The position numbers were made by a program, and so were the translations under genes. DNA of 11,137 bases from Lunasporangiospora selenospora (Eukaryota > Mortierellomycota > Mortierellomycetes > Mortierellales > Mortierellaceae). The stretch spans positions 454 through 11,590 of the forward strand of contig JAABOA010000781.1 of the NCBI GenBank assembly GCA_015680635.1. Reading direction: 5' to 3'. Numbering within the stretch: position 1 is the first letter of the stretch; every line of letters starts with the position of its first letter. The notes beneath the pieces were generated by a model that saw only the letters and a program-made list of their open reading frames with translations, was not told where the DNA came from and made no database searches. This document shows, piece by piece, positions 1 to 9,400 of this stretch.

Positions 1-49
1 CAGTCCATTAGGAAGAAGGGAACAGGCCACGCAAGAAGAGAGTGAGAGT

Positions 50-84
50 GAGAGAGAAGAAGAAAGGAAGAAAGGAGAGAAGAA
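50..84. repeat. Polypurine microsatellite tract
   Basis: Uninterrupted purines on the + strand made of GA and GAA units (CT-rich on the - strand). More interrupted GA-rich sequence continues on the left (33-49). Confidence 0.85.
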
Positions 85-162
85 TGCAACCAGACAAAGG
101 ATTATAAAAAGGTAAAATGAGGCTGATGCAATGCAAGATGGACAGCGGCGTGGACAGGGACA

Positions 163-183
163 GGGCAAAGGGCAAAGGGCAAA
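163..183. repeat. Three tandem GGGCAAA units
   Basis: Three exact 7-bp copies of GGGCAAA, preceded by two GGACA-like units and followed by a G-run. A small minisatellite. Confidence 0.85.
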
Positions 184-187
184 GGGG

Positions 188-640
188 GAAAGAGTCAAGT
201 ATCAAACTAGGCTAAAACCCGTATCAAGTTCTCGGTGCAAAACGCAGATGGCACCCGGCACCCGGCTCAGCAGCAGGACGCACTCCAAAGCACGGCAGGG
301 CAGACTCTGGCACGCGTGCTCGGCTTGTGAGAACAGGAGGGGTTGTGAGAGTGATAGAAACTGGAGATGACTCTGGCGGAGGAGGCGGCAGAGCGGCAGA
401 GGTGTGCACAGCGGTGGCGATAGCTGCAGCAGGCGGGTGAGAACGGGGGACAGGGATACAAGGGTGGGCGGTGGGAAGGACTGATGATGTTGTGCTAGCT
501 ATGGCCCATGGATGTGTGCGCCTCTTTTTTTTGCGTTGGGAAGGCCTTGGTGCTCTATCAAAGAGAGAGAAGTGGAGACGGAGAGAGGGGGGTGGTGGTG
601 CGAGAGAGGAGGAAGAGAGGCCAGAAGAGTGAGTGTGAGT
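188..640. other. Gene-less GC- and purine-rich flank
   Basis: No supported gene. The stretch is Gly/Arg-codon-like low complexity with CACCCGG and GGCGG motifs, a T8 run near 525-532 and another GA/GGTGG-rich patch at about 561-625. The strong CT bias of the - strand suggests the promoter side of a leftward gene starting left of position 1; this is inference only. Confidence 0.4.
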
Positions 641-779
641 GTATTTTTATATATTAGAGTATGGTCGATGGCCAGGGGATGCAGTGATTGAACCAGCAAA
701 GGATGGATGGATGATGGAGCCGGAGAGAGTAGTCGGATCGAGGGGAGATCGAGACGGGGACAGGGGCGAGGATGGCGAT

Positions 780-829
780 GGAGAGAGAGAAGAGAGAGAG
801 AGAAAAGAGAGAGAGAGAAAAGAGAAGAG
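780..829. repeat. 50-bp uninterrupted polypurine (GA)n tract
   Basis: All 50 bases are purines on the + strand, mostly GA dinucleotides with AAAA interruptions; GA-rich sequence with a few pyrimidines continues to about 850. Mirror-symmetric purine tracts of this kind can form triplex structures. Such tracts are common in fungal promoters, CT-rich on the coding strand. Confidence 0.9.
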
Positions 830-880
830 TGAGAGTGAGAGAGCGAGAGATAAAAAAAGGTGAGCGGCAGGCTGGCAGGC

Positions 881-944
881 CGGTCTGGTCTGGTTTGCTG
901 GTCTGGTCTGGCTGGTCTGGTTGGACTGGTTGGACTGACTGGTC
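881..944. repeat. TGGTC/TGGAC-type degenerate tandem repeat
   Basis: Short units of CTGGT, TGGTCTGG and TTGGACTGG are repeated through 64 bases directly after the purine tract, with mixed 5- and 9/10-bp periods. It yields meaningless Trp/Gly/Leu- or Gln/Asn/Thr-rich frames on the two strands. Confidence 0.8.
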
Positions 945-1017
945 ACTCTTGGCCTGCGTCTCCCTCAGCTCATCAGAGTGGAGCAGCCGCCAAACTCGCA
1001 GTCACTCATTGATCTTC

Positions 1018-1347
1018 TCATTGATCTTTTTTTGTCATCAAAGAGAATGTTCCTCCTCCTGCTGACACGTCCAGGTCAGATAATGCACTTGGGACCAACA
1101 GAATCAGGGTAGCAGATGCAGAGACGACCCCAATGTAGGCCAGTTTATCCATCAGAGGAGAGACGGGCACAGTTCCGTGCCTAGTGTTGTACCAAGCGCT
1201 GAAAGGGTTGGCTTTATTGGTGAACACTTGCGTATAAGTGACTAGGCAAGAAAGCTGGGAGCATCGAGTTGAACATTGAGACGATAGAGACTCAAATGGG
1301 CCGTGCGGATCAAATTCCTCAGTAATAGCAGACTTCATTACCTTCAT
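1018..1347 (-). CDS. Hypothetical 109-residue protein with one hydrophobic segment
   Basis: This is the longest unbroken ATG-started frame outside INTS2. The ATG is at 1347 on the - strand, with an in-frame TAG just upstream. The first half is Ser/Cys-rich; the second half contains NPFSAWYNTRHGTVPVSPLM followed by a membrane-like stretch, LAYIGVVSASATLILLVPSA. Codon choice in the second half (TAC, AAC, TTC, CTG, GTC) resembles expressed genes. A CTTTCAG just before the AWYNTRHG segment could be a splice acceptor, so the second half may instead be the last exon of a spliced gene. No family is recognised. It overlaps the first part of the + strand relic, so at least one of the two readings is probably spurious. 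Confidence 0.28.
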   Translation of the reverse strand: MKVMKSAITEEFDPHGPFESLSSQCSTRCSQLSCLVTYTQVFTNKANPFSAWYNTRHGTVPVSPLMDKLAYIGVVSASATLILLVPSALSDLDVSAGGGTFSLMTKKDQ

Positions 1348-2793
1348 TTGGGGGCCATTCTATTGGCTCCAGATTCAAGGGGCTATTGACAATACAGACG
1401 TAAACCTCCCAGATCTGGTAAGAGACAATACCAAAAGCGCCTCGGTGGGGAACTAGTCACAGAGTCATGAAGACACTTCTTCTATAACAGGTATGGTTTA
1501 AGATTGAATATGATTACCTTCGTCCTTGTTAAGAATGCAGCACTTCGTACCCCGTTAAAATATTCTCTTTGGATGTTAGAGTCGGAAGATTCATTACAGG
1601 AAACATGGTGATCCTGATAACACCGTCGAGCCCGAGTCTCAAGGATATTCCAAATTCGTTCCCTTACAAACCCAGGCCATACACCGGGCTCTCAAGATCA
1701 GTGAAGACAACGACAGTAATCGTTTGACTTTGAGCATATTCGGCTCCAATGACCCAGATGTTTCCACAGATATTGGGCATTTTTAGGGATTCTGGTCATG
1801 AGGATTTGATAGATTCCTGGCATCAAACTTGGAGGCGTTCTACATTCTCCAAGCGGGCTGTCAAAGACTCTTTGGTGCAGGCTTAGCTGGCGGTTGTCTT
1901 GGATCGCTTTGAATCTGAGCTAAATGTCCTCTCAGAGTCCAAGTGTCAACGCCAGCCCGCCAAAGATACCACTCGCTCAAGCCTCGTGGGATAGACCCTG
2001 GATGAAGTGAATAAATTATTAAATCCCTAAGCGCCATTCACCTTGGAACTATTGAGCAAACTCCTTCGTACCTCCAACAACTATTTTGCTCTTATAGCCA
2101 TCGGCTCCATTATTTTATCTCCTCCAGTTGTTGTTGACTGGGCGTGTAGACGTCCATTTTGGTGTAAATGTTTGAAAGGTTCGAGGCATCTTGCATTGAG
2201 TGATCTGCTCAAATCTGTGGCCTAGTGTGCTGGTCGTGAAAAGGTGAGAAAGATACCGAGATCCACTTCAGGACCCCTTTATTTCGGTGGCCACGGTCAG
2301 TTCAATAAAGAGATATCAATGCACAATAGAGTCCCTTACTAGAAAAAAATAATTTATCAATCATATCACCGTCGTCAGAAGAGCCATTTTGTGCCGGCCT
2401 ATGAACCCTACATGCTCCTTGTGGAAGATGTCACAGAACAATCTTCGCTGGCGTTGATCAAGACCCGCTCCACCCCAGCTTTATCCTATAAAATACTTGA
2501 AATTTGTCACTTCATTTGGTAAGGCAGTACCTTAGTTAGTGCAGTCACCTGCTATGAACCCTCATTAGAAACTGGAGTCAGGATGTTCAGGGTGGAGTAA
2601 AACTGAAAATAATTACTCCTATGAGAATCGGACACTCATTCAAACTGACAAAATCAACAACTGTTTAAAGAACGGAGACGGATATGTATCTTGGTCAAAG
2701 TCTACAGCGAGGATGAACACAGTAGAAGTGAAGGTATATTTAACGATAATACATAGAAGACAGTCAGATCAGATATGTTACTATAAAGGCAAA
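1280..2793 (+). pseudogene. Unidentified decayed protein-coding gene
   Basis: A chain of coding-like frames on the + strand: 1280-1453 (FIWGPFYWLQIQGAIDNTDV), 1580-1783 (ALKISEDNDSNRLTLSIFGS), 1782-2598 (DSWHQTWRRSTFSKRAVKDS, FTLELLSKLLRTSNNYFALI, VPAYEPYMLLVEDV) and 2569-2793. At 1781-1787 a T-rich run separates STDIGHF in one frame from RDSGHEDLID in the next, which looks like a single-base frameshift. The 1782-2598 frame carries stops at 1884, 1992, 2028, 2223, 2340 and 2520, but coding character resumes directly after each. A plausible intron (GTAAGA at 1418 to AACAG at 1490) lies near the left end. I cannot name the family; the hydrophobic SKLLRTSNNYFALIAIGS stretch and the basic WRRSTFSKR patch are the most distinctive parts. 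Confidence 0.4.
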
Positions 2794-3136
2794 TGAAGAA
2801 AGAGCATGGACTCGCCAATCAATCCCGTCGCTGCTGGGCACGATCATGCGATCTATCATTAAAATCTGGGTTATCAGTTGGAGTAGCTCGCGCACGCTCT
2901 TTCCACTTCTTCTCTCTCGTGCCAGCTCAATGTACAAGTAGAAATTCGAAAACGCTTGCAGATAGCAGAAACAATGGGCCTACCAAGTAAATACAGTAGA
3001 CTGAGATAGAACTAGTACTGCTTCGAAGGGATATTAGGAAAACGGGAGGAGTACATTCGAGGGCAGGCAGTTGTCACCGACAACTGTGCAACTCGGGAAG
3101 TGTGGCTGCTAAAGCGGAACAGGCAATATATTTTAT
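2794..3136. other. Stretch without a supported gene
   Basis: The + strand has a 65-codon open frame (2793-2990) and the - strand has competing open frames with coding-like bits such as TPTDNPDFNDRSHDRAQQRRD's first half, but none is long or recognisable. An A/T-rich TTTATTTATTTATT run lies at about 3131-3146. Confidence 0.3.
3068..3086. repeat. Small perfect inverted repeat
   Basis: Arms CAGTTGTC and GACAACTG (8 bp) flank a 3-base loop. The right arm sequence occurs again at 3176-3183. No T-run follows, so it is not a standard terminator; function unknown. Confidence 0.5.
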
Positions 3137-3542
3137 TTATTTATTACTAGATTCTTTACAAAGAAAGCAAGAACTGACAACTGTATTATACTGCTGACTG
3201 CACTGAGATGGGGTATCGACAGTCAGTCTGTTGCCCCAAGGAATAGCCAGGCCGGAGAGGGAACGAGTAGGAATAGGATATCTCAAAGGGATCTTGATAC
3301 TGGATCCATTGCGGACCAAAACTGGGATAGGTCCGTGAAATCTATTTATTGTTTCCGTGGTAACTTGACCAAACGACCGTTAATTGACGATCATTTGAGA
3401 GTCTTTCTTACCGATCACCACCCTTCGAAGCTAGTTCTTGTGTATACCAATAGGATCCTCGTTACTCGGACTCGGGGACATTCTTCCCACCTAACACAGA
3501 AATCAACGGGGTGGACGCGTTGGTATTTTCGGGACGATTCAT
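3137..3542 (-). pseudogene. Unidentified coding-like relic
   Basis: On the - strand an ATG frame at 3542-3465 (NRPENTNASTPLISVLGGKN) stops at TAA 3464-3462. A second frame, open for 80 codons from 3379 to 3140, reads GQVTTETINRFHGPIPVLV and then IPLRYPIPTRSLSGLAIPWG before TAA at 3139-3137. Codons in this second frame favour C or T in third position, as in a translated gene. No domain is recognised. It may be two pieces of one broken gene; chance open frames remain possible. Confidence 0.28.
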
Positions 3543-3893
3543 AACGAGTTGACTTGACACAAAAGAGCGAAGAAGAGATGAGGGTGATCACAGCTGTAAA
3601 CGGTCGGTACCTGAACGCAAGCCGGGCGCGAAATCTGATGAGAAGAAGAGAAACTGTCGGACATCTGTATAGTGATTTATTACTAATTTTATTACCCTTG
3701 AAATTACCCTTGATGTGGCCGAAAAGGTCCCGTTTGATCTGCTACACCATAGCATGTGATACGAGTGGCGAGGATGACCAACGACCATCGGTCCTCCCTA
3801 ATATGCCCAGGCTTCTTCTAGCTAGTGCAGCTGTCGCGGAGCTGGAGGATGGTTGAGGGGAGGATCAAGACAGTGATGATGTAGAGGACTGTA
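3543..3893. other. Stretch without a supported gene
   Basis: A 100-codon + frame (3554-3856, starting at TTG) and a 66-codon - frame overlap here; neither is recognisable. The 11-mer ATTACCCTTGA occurs twice in near-tandem at about 3689-3713. Confidence 0.3.
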
Positions 3894-4217
3894 GTGTGTG
3901 TCAACCTGGAGTGCGAGTCATGCAAGACATGCAAGATAATCAAGGCCCAGGATATGAACGCAGCAATTTGTTACAACTGTGATCGCAAAAGCGTCTCATC
4001 TTTTACTGTCAGAATGGCGAACTCTGGAGTCATTCAGCAGAGTTGCTCGACCCGACACCAACACCAGCTGGTTGAACTGGAAACAAACCACAACTATTCG
4101 ATATCCATAGCCCCAGTCGGATACAATGAAGGTTCTCGTGGGAACCACGGGCCGAGGCCGCTGGACATTATTCAAATGGAAAGGTCACAGTTAAATATCT
4201 TGACATTGACTACTTAG
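3894..4217 (+). other. Cysteine-patterned open frame without ATG start
   Basis: A 107-codon open frame with a GTG rather than ATG at its left end. Near its start it has the pattern C-x3-C-x2-C-x2-C-x13-C-x2-C (CESCKTC ... CYNC), reminiscent of a zinc-binding fold. It overlaps the relic frame beginning at 4130. No upstream exon was identified, and chance clustering of Cys codons is possible. Confidence 0.15.
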
Positions 4218-4543
4218 GACAGTCTTCACCGTCACTATAAAAGTCAACAGCTCACTATTTCCCCCGCGTTCTTAAGCCCATCGGTGAACATGACATGGTC
4301 CTTGGGAAAATTTTGACGAACGTTGTTGTCGCCAACACATATCACGACTAGAGGAACTCTGACTAGCTTCAAGAAACGAGAGCATGTCATGAGATAGGCT
4401 ATGACCATGCTGATGTAGACATTCTTGAGGCAGTCGGGACATGGTCTTCAATGCGTAGCCTCAAGACTGTGTCCAGCGATTTATTCCAAAGACTTTTACA
4501 GATATTTCATTTAGAAAGAAAAGAAGAAGAAAGTCAAGGATCG
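4130..4543 (+). pseudogene. Unidentified coding-like relic
   Basis: One + frame from 4130 to 4543 contains only three stops (TAA 4238, TAG 4349, TAG 4364) and coding-like stretches: NGKVTVKYLDIDYLG, FPRVLKPIGEHDMVLGKILT and GYDHADVDILEAVGTWSSM. The final 59 codons (4367-4543) are stop-free and end in a charged ERKEEES tail. The family is unknown. It abuts the leftward Crinkler-like relic that ends near 4593, so the two are convergent. Confidence 0.28.
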
Positions 4544-4592
4544 TGAACGTAAAGAGCGAACTATCGTTAATCTGTGCCTCTTGTTAACAAAT

Positions 4593-5117
4593 CTAGACAA
4601 AGATAGGGATTACCAAGCAATCGTCAATGCAGGTGACGAAAACCATGCCAGGTCTCGATGGTTTGGTTTCGAGGATGAAGAAGAAAGTGACAGGCGTGCT
4701 CTTACGAGTTGAATAATGGTTGACATGAGCATCCACAAATCTTCCATCGATATCACCGAATGAGTCGTGCCTTGCAGGGGCGCAGCTTCTCCTCATGCCG
4801 AAAAGAGCAAGGTACATTTCCGAGACCAGGGTTGTGTGACCAGTCAGAGAGAGATCGGCTGCTGAAAGTTTCGCTGAAAACGGTCACTTTGTACCTCTCA
4901 AAGCGGCTTCGCCCGACCGACACATCAAGCTCCTGAGGTTCGCCTGGAGACTTGGATCAGCTGTGTTGAAGTAGCCTTCCGCCGCTTTGAAAATGAAGAG
5001 CTCGTCAACAACAGTGACAGCCTCATTGTTGATGATCTTCATCCAACCAAAAGCGCTTTGTATCAGTGGTGCATTGACACTACCGAGCTGGAGTGTGGGT
5101 TCGCCCCTAATAAGCAT
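4593..5117 (-). pseudogene. Decayed Crinkler-like (CRN) C-terminal fragment
   Basis: The - strand frame 5117-4884 reads LQLGSVNAPLIQSAFGWMK, then AVTVVDELF, KAAEGYF and DPSLQANLRSLM. From memory this spacing (SAFG..KI, AVTV.DE.F, KA..YF, DPSL) fits a conserved segment of Crinkler-like proteins of Mortierella and relatives. After a TGA at 4884-4886, a second frame (4817-4593) contains PSRPGMVFV...VIPIFV and stops at TAG, where a Gln codon would be expected. The order of pieces fits one gene read leftward, with frame switches and stops inside conserved stretches, so it is not functional as it stands. Intact CRN proteins have an N-terminal targeting module and an NTPase-nuclease-like region; neither is visible here intact. 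The family call rests on recalled similarity, not a search. Confidence 0.45.
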
Positions 5118-5698
5118 TGCGGTTGTTCGCTGGGAACAAGGATGTGATCAGGGTTGTCGAGGGCGGAGTGGGCGTGAGTATTACAACGTAATAAACAAGG
5201 ATTGGGAACCCATAGTTTTCTGCGTTTGCGAGGAGGCACAACATCTCGCTAGGCAAAACAAGGACGGGTGAGCCCGTTGGGAAAGGTGATTGCATGCGTG
5301 GTGGAGGACAACAAAATAGATCGAATATAAATAAATATCATCCGCCTCAGGGAAAAAGACAATAAGGGGAAGGGACTCAAATGAATAAATCTGATTGCAG
5401 AACTCTTCGCCTAGGATGCCGTCGCACGGGTCTGCGTTTAACCAGAATAATGGTGTTTACGAGCGAATCATCAGCCAGAAAGATCAAGGAACAAACTAAA
5501 AGGGGATCAAAATTATGCAGCTCAGCCACTCCAACTAGACCGAAAAGGCCGAAACCCATCCACTGCACCAAAGTATCTTCAATTTTCAGGTGCTTGAAGG
5601 CCAGGGACCTCTTGTGAATCCTAAGGCACCTGTTATAATCGTATTAACGATTAATAATAGAGATTAAGAAAGGATAATGTATACTAGAGGGACACATT
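5118..5698 (-). other. Sequence between the two leftward relics
   Basis: Two long - strand frames are stop-free here: 5643-5380 (88 codons, including IEDTLVQWMGFGLFGLVGV) and 5456-5184 (91 codons, including CDGILGEEFCNQIYSFESLP). They overlap and cannot both be coding. It is the expected position for the middle of a leftward gene joining the 5699-6417 and 4593-5117 relics, but the link is inference. Confidence 0.3.
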
Positions 5699-6417
5699 TC
5701 AGTGGTGCATGGATTCGTTCTTAATCACGTCTGTTGATATAGCCCCAGCAACATATCATGTTCTCAAGAGGATGTTTCGCGCATCTTGATATATCCTGAA
5801 GTCAAACGATCGCGTTCGATAATCTGACAACCTCATGATCTTCGTTTGACATGCCTGTCGAAGTCCTTGCACTGGACAGTTGCGGAAATAATGGACCCAT
5901 CGTCCCTACTCAGCTGAAACCGTTTTCTGCGATGCGACCCTATCTTCGTTCCTTCAGCGCAGTACGCAAGTGGATCAAACTTGATTGGATCAGCCTGAGA
6001 GAGAAAGTATCCAGCACCTCTGTGATCCTGATCGGTTGCCGTATGCCAGTCCTTGGTATCCTTGTTTGTTTTGACTGGATCTTTAAAATAAATAAATAAT
6101 AAATAATGGCCTTAATGGTTAGTGGTACTCCGATAACCAAGTGAAGAGGGTTGAGTGATATTATCGCCCACAAATGCTCTAATTGCAGCATACCAGACGA
6201 TGCTTGTGATCAAGGTCCCACGAACCTCCTTCCAAAATACGTCACTATAATTTTTTTCGCTCACATTAGGAATCAATCCCCTGCCTTTAAAAGTCGCATG
6301 TCTGTAGATCTGCTCTCTATCAATTGGGCGTTCACAGATGACCACCGCGACCTCTGAGGCATTCCGACTGATCGAGACAGGAGCTAATCCTTGGCTACAA
6401 CCTAGCCTGGTAAATCA
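5699..6417 (-). pseudogene. Unidentified decayed gene, antisense to the INTS2 5' end
   Basis: On the - strand one frame is open from 6417 to 5836 except for a single TAA at 6112-6114. It contains coding-like stretches such as NYSDVFWKEVRGTLITSIVW, DTKDWHTATDQDHRGAGYF and SATVQCKDFDRHV. The TAA falls inside a possible 57-bp intron (6137-6081: GTTATC donor, ACTAAC branch site, T-rich tract, AAAG acceptor) whose removal keeps the frame. Near 5836 the coding-like signal moves to another frame (MRLSDYRTRSFDFRIYQDA), which meets TGA at 5756-5758 and ends at 5699-5701. The shift and stop point to a pseudogene. I do not recognise the family. It lies upstream, in - strand sense, of the Crinkler-like relic and could be its N-terminal half, but nothing proves this. 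Confidence 0.4.
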
Positions 6418-9400
6418 TCTCCACCATTCATTTCATACCAGTCCTCATCCCTTTTTACAATACAGCAAACATTGAAAAGTAGAACTGCTACTCCCCATGA
6501 CTGGAATGCAACGACAAATGACTAATGATCTTTTTTTTCCGCGCTGCTCGTATCATCAACTACAATGATGGCTACAGGACTATACCCTCTTCTTGCCTCT
6601 TCTCCTTTCAAGATATCCCTTTGACTTGGCCTCCTTCTTGGCCAGATATCCTCAGGTATATCCTGCAACCATGATCGTGTCATTGCACGTTGCCACTACC
6701 GCACTCAAACTAGTTCTCCTTCCTATTAACACGCCATTATTATGAACCGTAGGCAGGAACTGTACTTAAATACTTGAAACTAGACTATCAGCTTATCCAA
6801 CGCCAGGTCAAGGAGGAACTGCAACTTTGGAAACAGAATATCGACTCTACCACCTCATCGGTTACGACGCGCTTTGAATCTGGATCCACTGCCGACCGAG
6901 CTCGGTAAGGACCGTTATAAAGTCGACTCGCTGGAGATGAAGATGCTGTATTCGGGATCCATGAGTTTTTCAGAGGCACTGGACTTCATGTTCTAATCTT
7001 AGCCCCTAATCCATCGAAATATTGAAAGGATGGTACTTGTAGAGCTCGCAAAACTCCAGGGATTCACCGAATCCTCCGCAGGAAAACAGCCTCTCAACCA
7101 TGTGTTTCCAATTCTCAGCAGCTCCATCTACCGCTCAGAAGTTACCATCGCCCTTTCTATCATTACATTACAGTGCCAAAATCCGGTCCTTGATATTCAG
7201 GTAAAATCACTTCTCGGACTACCGCTCTGGTACTCTGGTTCGAGCAAAGGACCCGGAACCGTTGCAGCTTCAACTTGGCTCTATACCCATTTAACCATTT
7301 ACGTATTCTCAATAACAGATGATAGTGCGTTCTTTACAACACATCCGAGACCCAGGAACACTTGTCATATCCATCATTGCCAACCATCCAATCCAATTTT
7401 CCAGAACAGTCGACACACTCTTGCTAACTTGCCCGCACAATAACAAGACAAAGGCGATTCTGTTAAGGCTTTGTAAACTCGCTGATCATCGAGCCTGGGA
7501 TATCCGACAACGACTCGTGGACCTCAAAGTGTTCCCCAACCTTGCTATCGAGTTGACGATTGAACACTGTCATGACGAGACTGGATTCATGAATCGAATT
7601 CTTCAAGGACAACCAGAATGGCTGATCAATGACTCGGTCGACCCTGTCAATCGGACCAGTCTTACGTCCATCATGGAGTTTGTATTTTCCTCATTAAATG
7701 ATGAGCTCATATCGGATCGTCCGGATCACGTTGCTATCAACCGGCTCCTTCGCATTGTTTCGGGCATGATCGGACTTTTGAACCTCCCCTTGACAGCAGA
7801 GCAGCTCGAGATCTCGTTTGGCGTATTAGAAATGTCTCCACCAGAACCGAGCACAGTCGACATCAAGGTGTGCCTGATACTGATGGCGGCGGCACAACTC
7901 TTAAAGTCGTCTGAGAGTCGGGTGGAGCGGATTCTGCACGCGCTTTTAAATTGCGAGGACTCCCCTCAGGTTCTGCTCCTGTCCATTTATTTCCAGACTC
8001 AGCAACTCTTACTTATTGACGACTTTGCATCCAAGGTGCTCTCGATGACGATTGTGATTCCAAGGACAGGACTTATGGAACTCAACAACTTGTTCAAAAC
8101 GCTCTTCTTGGACGAGGGCCTTTCCACATGCGCCCTCCGCCTTGGTCGGCCTATTATTTCTCAATGGCATTCAGCATCTTCGTCTCGTCTCTTGCAGAAA
8201 GGAATTGGAGCAGAATCTGGCCACAAATCCAAGTCTATATTTGGACGAGAAGCACGCGAGCTGAGCTCGGTCGCGAATCTGTGTGTAACGCATTTGTTAA
8301 AGCACGATGTATTCCACAAGAGTTCGACAGATGTACGATCATGGATGATGGAACAGATTCAGGCGTCAACAGTCCCCCTGGATTCCAATCTAGTGCCTCT
8401 GCTTCGCGCGTACACCTCTGCCATCTCACGCTCGGAGCATATCACACGGATACCCGAAAACGAAATTCGAGCCTACTTTAGCAATCCATGCGAGGACTTG
8501 ACACCAGCAAAGGCCCTTCTTGTCCTTTACATGCTTCTCAACAACGAGACCTGCACTTCAAATATCACGAGTGAGAGTCTAGAGTTGAATCGAGGTAACA
8601 TGAATGAGCTGACTGATTAGAATTTTGACCATGATACGGTGCTTATGCCGAACACTAGACCAGAAACTAACATTTAACCATTGATTTTGTAGAGTATAGC
8701 GAGATGCTCATGGAATATGTTCAGATCCGGAAAGTATTACTCTATGTCCAACACTTTCAAGGCGGCGAAGCGTTCAAGACCATTCAACCAATGTTCCTGA
8801 AACTTGTCAACGCACAATTCCCAGAACTCTTTGATGTGACAACCCTATTGATGGAGGAAGGCTTGGAAACGTCCAAAAAGCCTGTGACAACAATCAGACC
8901 CTCAACATTATTGCCACCACCGCCATCAGCACCCTCGACGCCGTTTGGTCCTCCGTCGACGTCTATGAGCTTGAGTTTGAGTGCATCTATTCCTCTTGCA
9001 TCAGAATTATCTCCAGTTGGAGCGCAGTATATGATAACACATTTCAAGGCACTCGAATATCATCTCCACAATCCTGGCGCTGCTCTCAAAGGTATCAGAG
9101 AAAGTTTTTTTTTATGGATTTTGCAGAACCCTCTTTATCTCTGGGCAACATTAAGCATCCTTTAACAATATACTCTACTCCCTCCTTCCTCTTCTCTTTT
9201 TCCCATTAGCATATCATGTCTTTCAACGGTTACCTCAGGCGGATCAACAAATGATGGCAGGAGCACTAATTGAAGCAAGCTTGCCGGCTCTTTTGGACTC
9301 GGGGTCACATCCAATTGTCGTCGAGGCATTCAAAAAGAATTGGGATTTATTGAACAGATTGATGCCCCATGAGCTCTGGGCTCTGACTATCCATGCACTT

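Noticed and set aside
131-370. 79-codon + ORF rich in Gly, Arg and Gln
   Set aside because: Composition is driven by the GGGCAAA tandem and GC-rich low complexity; no homology recognised and no splice support.
647-946. 99-codon - strand ORF of Ser/Leu/Pro and Gln/Asn/Thr repeats
   Set aside because: It is only the GA and TGGTC microsatellites translated in one frame; no non-repetitive coding signal.
2177-2187. GGTTCGAGGCA resembling a tRNA B box
   Set aside because: No A box or cloverleaf around it, and it sits inside a coding-like frame.
6151-6357. 68-codon + ORF just upstream of INTS2
   Set aside because: It ends after the INTS2 start in another frame and has no recognisable features; the - strand frame is the more coding-like one here.
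6881-6914. Similarity of CTGGATCCACTGCCGACC in INTS2 exon 3 to a stretch at 3302-3319
   Set aside because: Only about 16 of 18 bases match and flanks do not align; too short to claim a repeat.
7030-7443. A 137-codon + ORF that could be called a separate small gene
   Set aside because: Its first 57 codons are INTS2 exon 4. Past the donor at 7201 it reads intron and then the wrong frame of exon 5.
8128-8481. 117-codon + ORF inside INTS2
   Set aside because: It is an alternate frame within exon 5, whose own frame carries the INTS2 homology.
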